Positions 28,460 to 36,672 of a stretch of 64,000 nucleotides of DNA are shown here, piece after piece (the first letter of the stretch is position 1; each line of letters begins with the position of its first letter). Both the position numbers and the translations under genes were made by a program. The notes beneath the pieces were generated by a model that was not told the origin of the DNA, did no database searches, and worked only from the letters and a program-made list of their open reading frames with translations. Source of the DNA: Cyclobacteriaceae bacterium (GTDB lineage: Bacteria > Bacteroidota > Bacteroidia > Cytophagales > Cyclobacteriaceae); the NCBI GenBank assembly GCA_016787665.1, contig JAEUUC010000010.1, forward strand, positions 372,001-436,000. Direction: 5' to 3'.

Positions 28460-29560
28460 ATGGCAATAAATCAAAAACAATCGATCCAAACCGAAGTTGA
28501 TGCCGCCTACCTCTACGAGTGCATTGCGGCAGCGGAGGAAGATCAGGTGATTGCCTCCACCTTTCGTGAACTGGCCAACATCGAAAAAGGTCATGCACAA
28601 AAAGCACTGGAGCACTTCCCCGACCAATCCTTGCCCGGCCCGAGCACCCGCGCCAAAATGCTGAACCGGATCGGGAAGATCTTTGGGTACGACTACGTCA
28701 TTGGCGTGATGATGGATGTCGAGAAAAGCATTTCGCACGCCACCGCTAAAAAGAAAATATCGGAGCAACTGCCGCTGGCAGGTTCGGAGAACAATCACGT
28801 GCGCATTCTCCAGTCACTGATTCAAAACAAGACGTCCGTGTCGGGCGAAAAACTTTCGCGTATTGAAGGCCGGCACAAAACGGTGGGGGGCAACGCCCTC
28901 CGCGCAGCCGTGCTGGGCGCCAATGATGGCTTGGTGAGTAACATGAGCCTGGTGATGGGGGTTGCCGGGGCAACCGATGGTGGTAGCGGTGTGTTGCTGG
29001 CCGGCCTGGCGGGGCTGATGGCAGGCGCCATTTCCATGTCGTTGGGCGAGTGGATTTCGGTCAAAAGTTCGCAGGAATTGTATGAGCGCCAGATGGCGTT
29101 GGAAATGGAAGAAATCGAAACCGACCCTGAAGGGGAGCGCAGAGAACTGGCACTCATCTATCGCGCAAAAGGAATTCCGGAACAACAAGCCCTGGATATG
29201 GCCGCGCGTGACATGACCAATAAAACGCAGGCGCACGATATACTGGTGAAAGAAGAGTTGGGTATCAATCCCGAAGAATTAAAAGGATCGGCCTGGGAAG
29301 CGGCTTATTCATCCTTCATTCTCTTCGCCATTGGAGCCATCATTCCCGTCATCCCCTTTTTCTGGATGACGGGCCTTGACGCCATCCTGTGGAGCTTAGC
29401 CGGTAGCACCGTTGGTTTATTCTTGATCGGGGCCGTCATCACCCTTTTTACGGGTACAAACCTGTGGCGCAGCGGTGCGCGGCAGGTGTTGTTTGGGCTG
29501 GCCGCTGCTGCCGTTACATTTGGCATTGGTAAGCTTGTTGGCGTGTCGATATCGGGTTAA
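28460..29560 (+). CDS. Ferritin-like/VIT1-CCC1 iron-manganese transporter
   Basis: 366 residues from ATG 28460. Residues 1 to about 140 form a rubrerythrin/ferritin-like helical domain with E...E..H spacing (EVDAAYLYECIAAAEEDQ, ELANIEKGHAQKALEH). Residues about 150-366 are a VIT1 domain: AAVLGANDGLVSNMSLVMGV, LAGLMAGAISMSLGEWISV, a cytosolic metal-binding helix (EMEEIETDPEGERRE), and three further helices. Proteins of this MbfA type export iron or manganese from the cytosol with the ferritin domain sensing metal. Short leader; not part of an obvious operon, though the TPR gene follows by 22 bp. Confidence 0.88.
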   Translation: MAINQKQSIQTEVDAAYLYECIAAAEEDQVIASTFRELANIEKGHAQKALEHFPDQSLPGPSTRAKMLNRIGKIFGYDYVIGVMMDVEKSISHATAKKKISEQLPLAGSENNHVRILQSLIQNKTSVSGEKLSRIEGRHKTVGGNALRAAVLGANDGLVSNMSLVMGVAGATDGGSGVLLAGLAGLMAGAISMSLGEWISVKSSQELYERQMALEMEEIETDPEGERRELALIYRAKGIPEQQALDMAARDMTNKTQAHDILVKEELGINPEELKGSAWEAAYSSFILFAIGAIIPVIPFFWMTGLDAILWSLAGSTVGLFLIGAVITLFTGTNLWRSGARQVLFGLAAAAVTFGIGKLVGVSISG

Positions 29561-29582
29561 GATTTGAACGCACAAAGTACGA

Positions 29583-30389
29583 ATGAGTCAAAATCACTAT
29601 CGGTCACTTTTGCTGGTACTCTTGGCGCAATTATTAGTCTGCCGAGCGTTGCCGGGCCAAACTTCAATCAACTACGATCGCCACCCCTCGAGAGAAATTT
29701 ACGAGGCTGCCTTCAATGCAATGCAGGAAAAGAAATTTGACCTGGCGAGCATCTCATTTACTCAAGCCATTTCGGGGCTCGATAGCACGAAAGAAATTGA
29801 CTATAACATGCTTTGGCAAGCATTAGCTTTTCGCGGGGTTTGTAAAAGAGAACTTAATGACTTGTGGGGTGCTCTTGCCGATTTCGACCGAGCAATCCTC
29901 TTCTACCCCGAGGTCATTCAAACGCACGTGCGAAGGGCTTATGTCTTAATCGAGCTCGGAGAACTCGAAAAAGCGAAGACAGAGTGTCTCTGGATCCTGA
30001 GCAAAGATCAAACGTCCTCCTATGCTGCCAGTGCCCACGATCAATTGGGTATGATTTATTTCCAGCGCGGTGATCTAAAGAAGAGCATTTCTGAGTTTTC
30101 CAAAGCTCTGAAAATATCGCCTCGGGCCACCACGACCTTGGCCAAACGGGCTCAAGCCTTCAGCAGAATGGGGGCTCAATGGGAAGCTGTTGAGGACTAT
30201 TCGAGAATTATTAAGATCACTCCACAATATGCTGTAGCTTATCGGGACCGCGCTCTTGAAAAGGTAAAACTGGCTCAAAAGAGCAATTCAAAAAAGATTA
30301 TGCTAAGCGCTTGCAAAGATCTTGATCAGGCCATGCGGTTCGGTGATACCCACGCAGCAGAATATCGCGAGCAATATTGTGAGAACTAA
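29583..30389 (+). CDS. Secreted TPR-repeat protein
   Basis: 268 residues with a signal peptide (LLLVLLAQLLVCRALPGQ; a Cys at about 19 could also make it a lipoprotein). At least four TPR units follow (AFNAMQEKKFDLASISFTQA, GVCKRELNDLWGALADFDRA, GMIYFQRGDLKKSISEFSKAL, EAVEDYSRIIKITPQYA). More AT-rich by eye than its flanks. It is only distantly like the TPR gene at 596. It is directly followed by the 126-bp inverted repeat. Partner unknown. Confidence 0.82.
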   Translation: MSQNHYRSLLLVLLAQLLVCRALPGQTSINYDRHPSREIYEAAFNAMQEKKFDLASISFTQAISGLDSTKEIDYNMLWQALAFRGVCKRELNDLWGALADFDRAILFYPEVIQTHVRRAYVLIELGELEKAKTECLWILSKDQTSSYAASAHDQLGMIYFQRGDLKKSISEFSKALKISPRATTTLAKRAQAFSRMGAQWEAVEDYSRIIKITPQYAVAYRDRALEKVKLAQKSNSKKIMLSACKDLDQAMRFGDTHAAEYREQYCEN

Positions 30390-30392
30390 AGA

Positions 30393-30518
30393 CTAGAAGC
30401 CATCTCAAAAATCAATCTTTAATTGTCAGCCTGAGCTTGTCGAAGGCTATTCGGTACTGAAACCCGGTTTCGACAGGCTCAACCTGACATGGTGAAGTAT
30501 TTTTGAGATGGCTTCTAG
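30393..30518. repeat. 126-bp inverted-repeat element with 20-bp perfect ends
   Basis: The outer arms are perfect 20-bp inverted repeats: CTAGAAGCCATCTCAAAAAT (30393-30412) and its reverse complement (30499-30518). Inside, a second 21-bp pair matches with three mismatches (30424-30444 and 30469-30489; core TGAGCTTGTCGAA / TTCGACAGGCTCA). The whole unit can fold into one long cruciform. No coding potential. It resembles a palindromic MITE or REP-type unit; the inner GAGCTTGTCGAA core is a motif seen in many bacterial intergenic palindromes. Confidence 0.9.
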
Positions 30519-30573
30519 AAATTTTGAATTAGCTCCACGTAAAATCGCGATGCATCAAGAATTTGCTGCACCT

Positions 30574-31593
30574 CTATGCATTGGTACTAAAATCCCAAAA
30601 CTCAAACGCCTCCGGTTGCCGGCCGAACGCTTTCGCGTAGGCCGCAAGACAAACGTGTGTCAGCGGATGTTTCACATCTATTTTCCACGCAAGATGAAAA
30701 GGTCGATAACGGATCGGCAGGCCGGTGTAACTGACGCGGTGCAGCTCGCCTACTTCCCATGAAGCGCGTTTGCCTGCTATAAGGGAATCCATTTCGGCCC
30801 TGATCTGCTCTTCGGTTTCGCCCGGCACCAATCGTCTGTCCAGGTAAGCTTCGCACGCGCTGGGCACCGCATTCAACGAAGCGCTTGTGCTTCGGATGTC
30901 CGACATCACCACCGTGCCGCGCGGGTTTGCCTGCGTCAGCAATCTGGCATTTAAGCGCTCCACACGTTGAATGATCTCGGCCATTTCATAAATGGCATTC
31001 ACGCCTTTTTCCGGTGCGGCTCCATGGGCTGAAATGCCTTGTGTCTTGATCGACACCTGCAATTTCCCTTTGTGGCCAACGGCTATGCGGTTGTTGGAGG
31101 GTTCACAGATGACCACTGCATCGGGGCGAAGGGAAAACTCACGAAAGAGGTGTTTCAGATTTTCGCCATCACAATCCTCCTCCATCACAGTACACGAGAC
31201 ATAAACGGTTTTGTCTCCTACCAGCCCCTGTTGTTTGGCCCACCCTGCGGCATACACATTAGCCGCAACAGACGATTTCATATCCACTGAGCCGCGTCCG
31301 TACAGAACATCATTAACGATTTCTCCTCCGAACGGATCGTACTGCCACATGGCGGCATCATTCACCTGCACGGTATCCACATGCGAATCGAACAGCAAAG
31401 ACGAACCGCCACGCCCAACGCGCCCAAGCACATTGCCCATGGCATCTATTTTCACTTCATCAAAACCCAGCGCGGTCATGCGTTCGGCCACGAGCTGAAT
31501 GATGGCCCCTTCCTCGCCCGTGTAGCTGCGGGTGCGCACCAATTGCTGCGTAAACTCGATGAGCTCTTTCTGTTGGGCCGGATTCAGATTCAT
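30574..31593 (-). pseudogene. M20/YgeY-like metallopeptidase gene, C-terminally truncated
   Basis: 339 residues from ATG 31591-31593; longer in-frame upstream reading rejected. The N-terminal and lid domains are well kept: RTRSYTGEEGAIIQLVAERM, zinc ligands in DSHVDTVQV, the catalytic Glu pair in TVMEEDCDG, metal Glu in VICEPSNN and the lid HGAAPEKGVNA. The protein stops at FWDFSTNA, where YgeY-type hydrolases continue FSTNG...GIPTIGFGPG...H.P.EH for about 45 residues, including the last metal-binding His. So the final catalytic segment is missing and the product is probably inactive. The break lies 55 bp from the 126-bp inverted repeat. No sequence resembling the lost tail was seen downstream. 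Alternatively a shortened functional variant. Confidence 0.7.
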
Positions 31594-31633
31594 GCGGTGA
31601 CTCCGGCAAAGTAAGTATATTCGCTCATCTGGT

Positions 31634-32470
31634 ATGTCACCGTCAACACCCATTTTCACCGCCCATCTTTTTGCTCCGCTGGATGACAACCTGATCCGCC
31701 TTTTGCGGGCCTTGACCCCCACGGATTGGAACCGACCCACGGTGGCCCGGCTGTGGAGTGTAAAAGATGTGGCCGCCCATCTGCTGGATATTAATCTGAG
31801 GACAGCCTCCTTTTTGCGCGATCATCACGCGATCGAAACTCCGGCCATCGAGGGGTATGCCGATTTAGTCTCATTTCTTAACCGACTAAATGCCGAGTGG
31901 GTACTCGCGGCAAAGCGGCTTAGCCCGTCCGTGCTCACCGATTTGTTGGAGTTGACCGGCAAGTGGCACACCGGGGTGATGCAATCCCTCCCGCCTTTTG
32001 AAAAAGCCAAATTTGCAGTTGCCTGGGCCGGGGAAACCGAATCGGCAAACTGGTTTCACATCGCACGCGAATACTCCGAGAAGTGGCACCACCAGCAGCA
32101 AATTCGGCTGGCCGTTGGTGCCGAAGGCGTTCTGCTAACGCGCGATTTCTATTTTCCGTTTCTCAACACCTGCCTGCGGGCGTTGCCATTTCATTACCAT
32201 CGCCTTGACGCAAGATCCGGTTCCGTAGTGCTGTTCATGGTGAAGGGCGAAGGTGGCGGTAATTGGTTTCTTCAAAAAGAGGAAACGGGGTGGGTATTAA
32301 CCGAACCGATGGAGAGCGAACCCTCCTGCCGGGTTCAGATAGCCGGAGAAATAGCCTGGCGCCTGTTTACGAAAGGCATAACCCGGGAAGAGGCAAAGGC
32401 TCACGTTACGATTACCGGTGATCGTGCGCTGGGCGAACCCATTTTTCACTTGCTGACCGTGATGGCCTGA
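31634..32470 (+). CDS. Maleylpyruvate isomerase N-terminal/DinB_2-type protein
   Basis: 278 residues. N-terminal segment LIRLLRALTPTDWNRPTVAR then WSVKDVAAHLLDINLRTASF is the mycothiol-dependent maleylpyruvate isomerase/DinB-like helical bundle (His in AAHLL), with a second metal-site His in SEKWHHQQQIR. The C-terminal part (about 175-278, VQIAGEIAWRLFTKGITREEA) is the MDMPI C-terminal or SCP2-like domain. Actinobacterial members use mycothiol; Bacteroidota probably use another thiol. The stop overlaps the ATG of the CYTH gene by one base, so they are coupled. Confidence 0.82.
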   Translation: MSPSTPIFTAHLFAPLDDNLIRLLRALTPTDWNRPTVARLWSVKDVAAHLLDINLRTASFLRDHHAIETPAIEGYADLVSFLNRLNAEWVLAAKRLSPSVLTDLLELTGKWHTGVMQSLPPFEKAKFAVAWAGETESANWFHIAREYSEKWHHQQQIRLAVGAEGVLLTRDFYFPFLNTCLRALPFHYHRLDARSGSVVLFMVKGEGGGNWFLQKEETGWVLTEPMESEPSCRVQIAGEIAWRLFTKGITREEAKAHVTITGDRALGEPIFHLLTVMA

Positions 32471-32973
32471 TGGAAAACTACCAGGACTTTACGATCAAAG
32501 CCAGTGTGAAGAATCCCGAAGAGCTGAAGGCACGACTGCAGCAACTCGGTGCTGAGTTTATAGGTGTTGATGACCAGATCGATCACTACTTTGAGACGGA
32601 CCGTGGCAAACTCAAGTGGCGGCAGGGTACCATCGAAAATCTGATTACCCACTACGAACGCAGACCACAGCAGGGACTGGAGCACACCACTGTCTATCGT
32701 TATGAGGTCAACCCCGGCTCGGATGCTATTGCTGAATTGCAACAAGCGCATACGCTACTGGGGATTGTAAAAAAGCAGCGCAGCATTTTCTGGCTGGCCG
32801 AGGTAAAGATTCATCTGGACAAGGTTGGGGAAAGTTTTTTTGTTGAGTTGGAGGCCATTGATCGCGGCAAGCGTATCAAAGCAGAGGAATTGCAGGCGCG
32901 TTGCCGGCACGTGCAAAAACTTCTTGGCGTTTCCGAAGAGGAGATCATCCCCACCGGGTATCTCGAGTCCTGA
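32470..32973 (+). CDS. CYTH-domain protein (class IV adenylate cyclase-like)
   Basis: 167 residues. The triphosphate-tunnel beta-barrel pattern is visible: LGAEFIGVDDQIDHYFETD, GKLKWRQGTIENLITHYER, and FFVELEAIDRG. This is the CyaB/class IV set that binds nucleoside or inorganic triphosphates. The usual ExExK at the start is degenerate here (DFTIKAS), with only the Lys kept, so catalytic competence as a cyclase is doubtful; thiamine-triphosphatase-like or tripolyphosphate binding is possible. Coupled to the preceding gene by a one-base overlap. Confidence 0.82.
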   Translation: MENYQDFTIKASVKNPEELKARLQQLGAEFIGVDDQIDHYFETDRGKLKWRQGTIENLITHYERRPQQGLEHTTVYRYEVNPGSDAIAELQQAHTLLGIVKKQRSIFWLAEVKIHLDKVGESFFVELEAIDRGKRIKAEELQARCRHVQKLLGVSEEEIIPTGYLES

Positions 32974-33075
32974 CTGCTGGCGTGAGCGGTGTTCAAAAAC
33001 TCGAACCCTTGCTTCGCTGGACAAAAACTTCACGTCAGTAATTACGTACCTTAGCTTACCCATAACTGAAATATT

Positions 33076-36000
33076 ATGCGACTGCTTGTAGCCCTTTTCT
33101 CACTGTTGTCCTTTTCCGCCCTGGCGCAAAACCCCCTGTGGATGCGTTACCCGGCTATTTCACCCGATGGAAGCCAAATCGCTTTCACGTACCAGGGTGA
33201 CCTGTATGTGGTCAGCGCTCAGGGTGGCCGGGCCATGCCGGTTACCGCGCATCCGGCTCATGATTTTATGCCGGTGTGGCTGCCCGATGGCAAGACGCTC
33301 GCCTTTGCCTCCGACCGGTTTGGCAATCTGGACATCTTCAGTATTCCGGCCAGTGGCGGTATGGCTACCCGCCTGACGTATCACTCGGCCAACGATTATC
33401 CGGTATCGGTTTCACCGGACGGCCGTCATATTCTGTTTAATTCCCGCAGGGCCGACAGCGAGCGATATGCCGACTTCCCCAACGGGGCGATGCCCGAGTT
33501 GTATAGCGTGCCGGTAACGGGTGGCCGCAATGTGATGGTGTTGACAACGCCCTCCGAAGCCGCGGTGTACAATGCTTCGGCTACAAAAATCTACTACCAG
33601 GATCGCAAAGGGTATGAGGACATTTGGCGCAAACACCATGTGTCGTCCATTGCGCGCGACCTGTGGGTGTACGACTCCAAAAACGGAACCCATACCCAAC
33701 TGACCACCTTTGGGGGCGAAGACCGCAACCCGGTTGTGGATGCGCAGGAAAACTATCTGTACTACCTCAGCGAAGAAAGCGGATCATTTAACGTCCATCG
33801 GTTGGCGCTGAAGGCGGGCAACGAAAAAACGCAAATCACCACATTCCGCAACCATCCGGTGCGCTTTCTCACGATGTCGTCTACCGGTGTACTGTGCTTT
33901 TCCTATGATGGCGAAATCTATACGTTGAAAGACGGGCAGCCGAAAAAAGTGAACATCAGCATTCAAACGGAAAGCAAGCTGAATCCCTATGAAATTGTCT
34001 CCATCAGCAGCGGAGCGACCGAGCTGGCGGTTTCACCCAATGGCAAGGAAGTAGCCTTTGTCGTGCGTGGAGAAATTTTCGTTACCTCCGTGGAGGGTGG
34101 CGTTACGAAACGAATCACCAACACACCCGACCAGGAGCGCAGCGTGAGCTTTAGCCAGGACGGCCGGCAGCTCGTGTATGCCGGTGAGCGCGACAACAAC
34201 TGGAACGTCTACCGCACCTCTATTGCACGCCCGGAAGAACCGTATTTTTATGCGTCTACGGTGCTGAAAGAGGAACCCGTGGTGGCCACGATAGCCGAAG
34301 AGTTTCAGCCTTCATTTTCGCCCGATGGCACCGAGGTGGCCTACCTGGAGGAACGCACCACCCTGCGCGTAGTAAACCTGGCTACCAAAGCCGTGCGCAC
34401 CATCCTGCCGGGCAACAAAAACTATTCGTATTCCGATGGCGATCAGTTTTACGATTGGTCCCCCGATGGCAAGTGGTTTTTGGTCGACTTCAATCCCGAG
34501 AACCATTGGATCAGCGAAGTGGGGCTGGTGAGCGCCAGCGGAAAGGCTGACGTGGTGAACCTCACCCGCAGCGGCTACAACGATGGAGCCGGCCGGTGGA
34601 TGATGAAAGGAAAAATGATGTTGTGGTTCAGCGACCGTGACGGTATGAAAAATCACGGAAGTTGGGGTGCCAGCAGCGATGCCTATGGCATGTTTTTCAC
34701 CCAGGAGGCATACGACCGCTTCCGCCTGAGCGAGGAAGATTTCAAACTGTTGAAGGAGAAGGAAGAAAAGGACAAAGACAAGGAAAAGGACAAATTGAAA
34801 GACGATAAGGGAAAAGCCAAAGCAACCGCGACAATCAAAGAGCCGGAAAAGAAATCGGATGACGTGGTGATCGACCTCAAGGGCCTGGAGGAACGCAAGG
34901 CCAAACTCACTATCCATTCTTCCTTGTTGGCTGATGCCATCGTATCTGAAGATGGCGAGCGGCTGTTCTACCTGGCGCGCATCGAAAAGGGGGTTGACTT
35001 GTGGACGACCAACTTACGAACCCGCGAAACCAAAATACTGACCAAACTGGGGGACAACGCCAGCAATCTCTCGCTGAGCAAAGACGGAAAGAAATTGTTT
35101 GTGCTGGTAGACGGACGGCCCAACAAAGTGGATGCGGAATCCGGGAAGAAGGAGCCCATCAGCATCAACGGTGAAATGCAGCTGCAAAAGCAAAAAGAGC
35201 TCGCCTACATTTTCGATCACGCCTGGCGGCAAACGTTGAAGAAGTTTTACGTCACCGACATGCATGGTGTCGACTGGGCTTTTTATAAGAAAGAGTACGC
35301 CAAGTTTCTGCCCCACATCAGCAACAACTGGGAGTTCTCCGAAATGCTGAGTGAGCTGTTGGGTGAACTTAACGCTTCGCATACCGGATGTCGCTATGCA
35401 CCCGATATGAAGAACCCGGACGCCACGGCTTCGCTCGGGCTGTTGTTCGACCAGAACTACACGGGCAATGGCATGCGGGTGGCGGAGGTACTCAAACGCG
35501 GACCGTTCGACCGGGCCGACTCGAAAGTAAAACGTGGCACCCTGATTGAAAAAATTGACGATGATGTGTTGCAGCCCGGCAGCGATGTGTTTCAGTTCCT
35601 CAATCGTAAGGCTGGCAAAAACACGCTGGTCACGCTCTATGACCCCGCCACGAAAATGCGCTGGGAAGAAGTGGTGAAGCCCGTGAGCCTGGGGGCCGAA
35701 GGTGAAATGCTGTACAGGCGTTGGGTAGACAGACGGGCCGCCCAGGTCGATAGCCTTTCAAACGGCCGCATCGGTTACCTGCACGTGCGCGGCATGAACG
35801 ACCCCAGCTACCGCGTGGTGTATGAAGAAGCGCTGGGCAAGCACGCCAACAAAGAGTCATTGATTGTGGATACGCGTTCGAACGGAGGCGGTTGGCTGCA
35901 CGAAGACCTGGCCACGTTCCTCAGCGGCCGCAAGTATCTGGATGTTATTCCGCGCGGGCAATACATTGGCTTTGAGCCGCAGTTCAAGTGGACGAAGCCC

Positions 36001-36366
36001 TCCGCAGTGCTCGTGGGCGAGAGCAATTACTCCGATGCGCATATGTTTCCCTTTGCGTATCACGCCAAAGATCTGGGCATCACGGTGGGCATGCCGATAC
36101 CCGGCACGGGCACAGCCGTGTGGTGGGAAACTCAAATCGATCCTACGTTGGTATTTGGTATACCCCAGGTGGGCATGGTGGGTGCGGATGGTAAGTTTTT
36201 GGAAAACACGCAGCTGGAGCCCACCTACACGGTGAAGAATAAGTATGAAAACCTGGTGAAGGGGCGCGATGAACAAGTGGAGAAAGCCGTTGAGATTTTA
36301 ATGAAGCAAATGGCGGAAAAACCCGACCCGGGCAAAGTGAAATCGCTGGAGAACAAAAAAAACTGA
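33076..36366 (+). CDS. Secreted tricorn-like S41 protease
   Basis: 1096 residues with signal peptide (to SALAQ). Residues about 20-480 form WD40/tricorn-type beta-propellers (repeated SPDG motifs: AISPDGSQIAF, VSPDGRHILF, FSPDGTEVAYL). A Lys/Glu-rich low-complexity linker lies at about 555-600. After that come a tricorn C1 core, a PDZ domain (about 790-890, VAEVLKRGPFDRAD...KRGTLIEKIDDD) and an S41 catalytic domain with DTRSNGGGWLHEDL, and AVLVGESNYSDAHMFPFA holding the nucleophile Ser, then GMPIPGTGTAVWWE. It degrades peptides outside the cytoplasm. Common in Bacteroidota. Confidence 0.9.
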   Translation: MRLLVALFSLLSFSALAQNPLWMRYPAISPDGSQIAFTYQGDLYVVSAQGGRAMPVTAHPAHDFMPVWLPDGKTLAFASDRFGNLDIFSIPASGGMATRLTYHSANDYPVSVSPDGRHILFNSRRADSERYADFPNGAMPELYSVPVTGGRNVMVLTTPSEAAVYNASATKIYYQDRKGYEDIWRKHHVSSIARDLWVYDSKNGTHTQLTTFGGEDRNPVVDAQENYLYYLSEESGSFNVHRLALKAGNEKTQITTFRNHPVRFLTMSSTGVLCFSYDGEIYTLKDGQPKKVNISIQTESKLNPYEIVSISSGATELAVSPNGKEVAFVVRGEIFVTSVEGGVTKRITNTPDQERSVSFSQDGRQLVYAGERDNNWNVYRTSIARPEEPYFYASTVLKEEPVVATIAEEFQPSFSPDGTEVAYLEERTTLRVVNLATKAVRTILPGNKNYSYSDGDQFYDWSPDGKWFLVDFNPENHWISEVGLVSASGKADVVNLTRSGYNDGAGRWMMKGKMMLWFSDRDGMKNHGSWGASSDAYGMFFTQEAYDRFRLSEEDFKLLKEKEEKDKDKEKDKLKDDKGKAKATATIKEPEKKSDDVVIDLKGLEERKAKLTIHSSLLADAIVSEDGERLFYLARIEKGVDLWTTNLRTRETKILTKLGDNASNLSLSKDGKKLFVLVDGRPNKVDAESGKKEPISINGEMQLQKQKELAYIFDHAWRQTLKKFYVTDMHGVDWAFYKKEYAKFLPHISNNWEFSEMLSELLGELNASHTGCRYAPDMKNPDATASLGLLFDQNYTGNGMRVAEVLKRGPFDRADSKVKRGTLIEKIDDDVLQPGSDVFQFLNRKAGKNTLVTLYDPATKMRWEEVVKPVSLGAEGEMLYRRWVDRRAAQVDSLSNGRIGYLHVRGMNDPSYRVVYEEALGKHANKESLIVDTRSNGGGWLHEDLATFLSGRKYLDVIPRGQYIGFEPQFKWTKPSAVLVGESNYSDAHMFPFAYHAKDLGITVGMPIPGTGTAVWWETQIDPTLVFGIPQVGMVGADGKFLENTQLEPTYTVKNKYENLVKGRDEQVEKAVEILMKQMAEKPDPGKVKSLENKKN

Positions 36367-36424
36367 GCTGCCGGAGGGGAATGGCGACTTTGACTGCTCG
36401 AGGTTGGCAATAAATATACGGACC

Positions 36425-36546
36425 GGTCGTTGTTGAACTGCGCGTGCATTTTTCAAAAGCACGTAAACGACCAGGAAACAGGGCGCTTCACCAAAGGGGA
36501 AATCGTTAGTTTGGTTTGGATCGGTGAGGTGGCCCTGTTTTTTTTT
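36425..36546 (+). ncRNA. Candidate structured RNA ending in an intrinsic terminator
   Basis: In the 306-bp gap between the tricorn protease and the histidine kinase. First a two-part hairpin: GGTCGTT (36425-36431) with AACGACC (36466-36472), enclosing CGTGC/GCACG. Then AAACAGGGC (36477-36485) with GCCCTGTTT (36532-36540), enclosing TTCACC/GGTGAG, followed by a T-run to 36546. A promoter-like TTTG (36389-36392) plus TAAATATA (36411-36418) at 18-base spacing precedes it. Either a small RNA of about 120 bases with its own promoter, or the protease terminator with extra structure. No known RNA family is recognised. Confidence 0.45.
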
Positions 36547-36672
36547 GAGTCACGTTGCTACCCGGTTTCTTTATCGATTCCATCCAATCTGAATCGCGCG
36601 ACAGGCGGCCCTCTCTATCGTTCTGTTTTCGGCAGCAATCAAGTAAATTAGCGAGCTACAAACTTGCTGCCC

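Noticed and set aside
36430..36651. Plus-strand 73-residue reading in the gap before the kinase
   Set aside because: It overlaps the hairpins and T-run of a terminator or RNA and lacks protein-like features.
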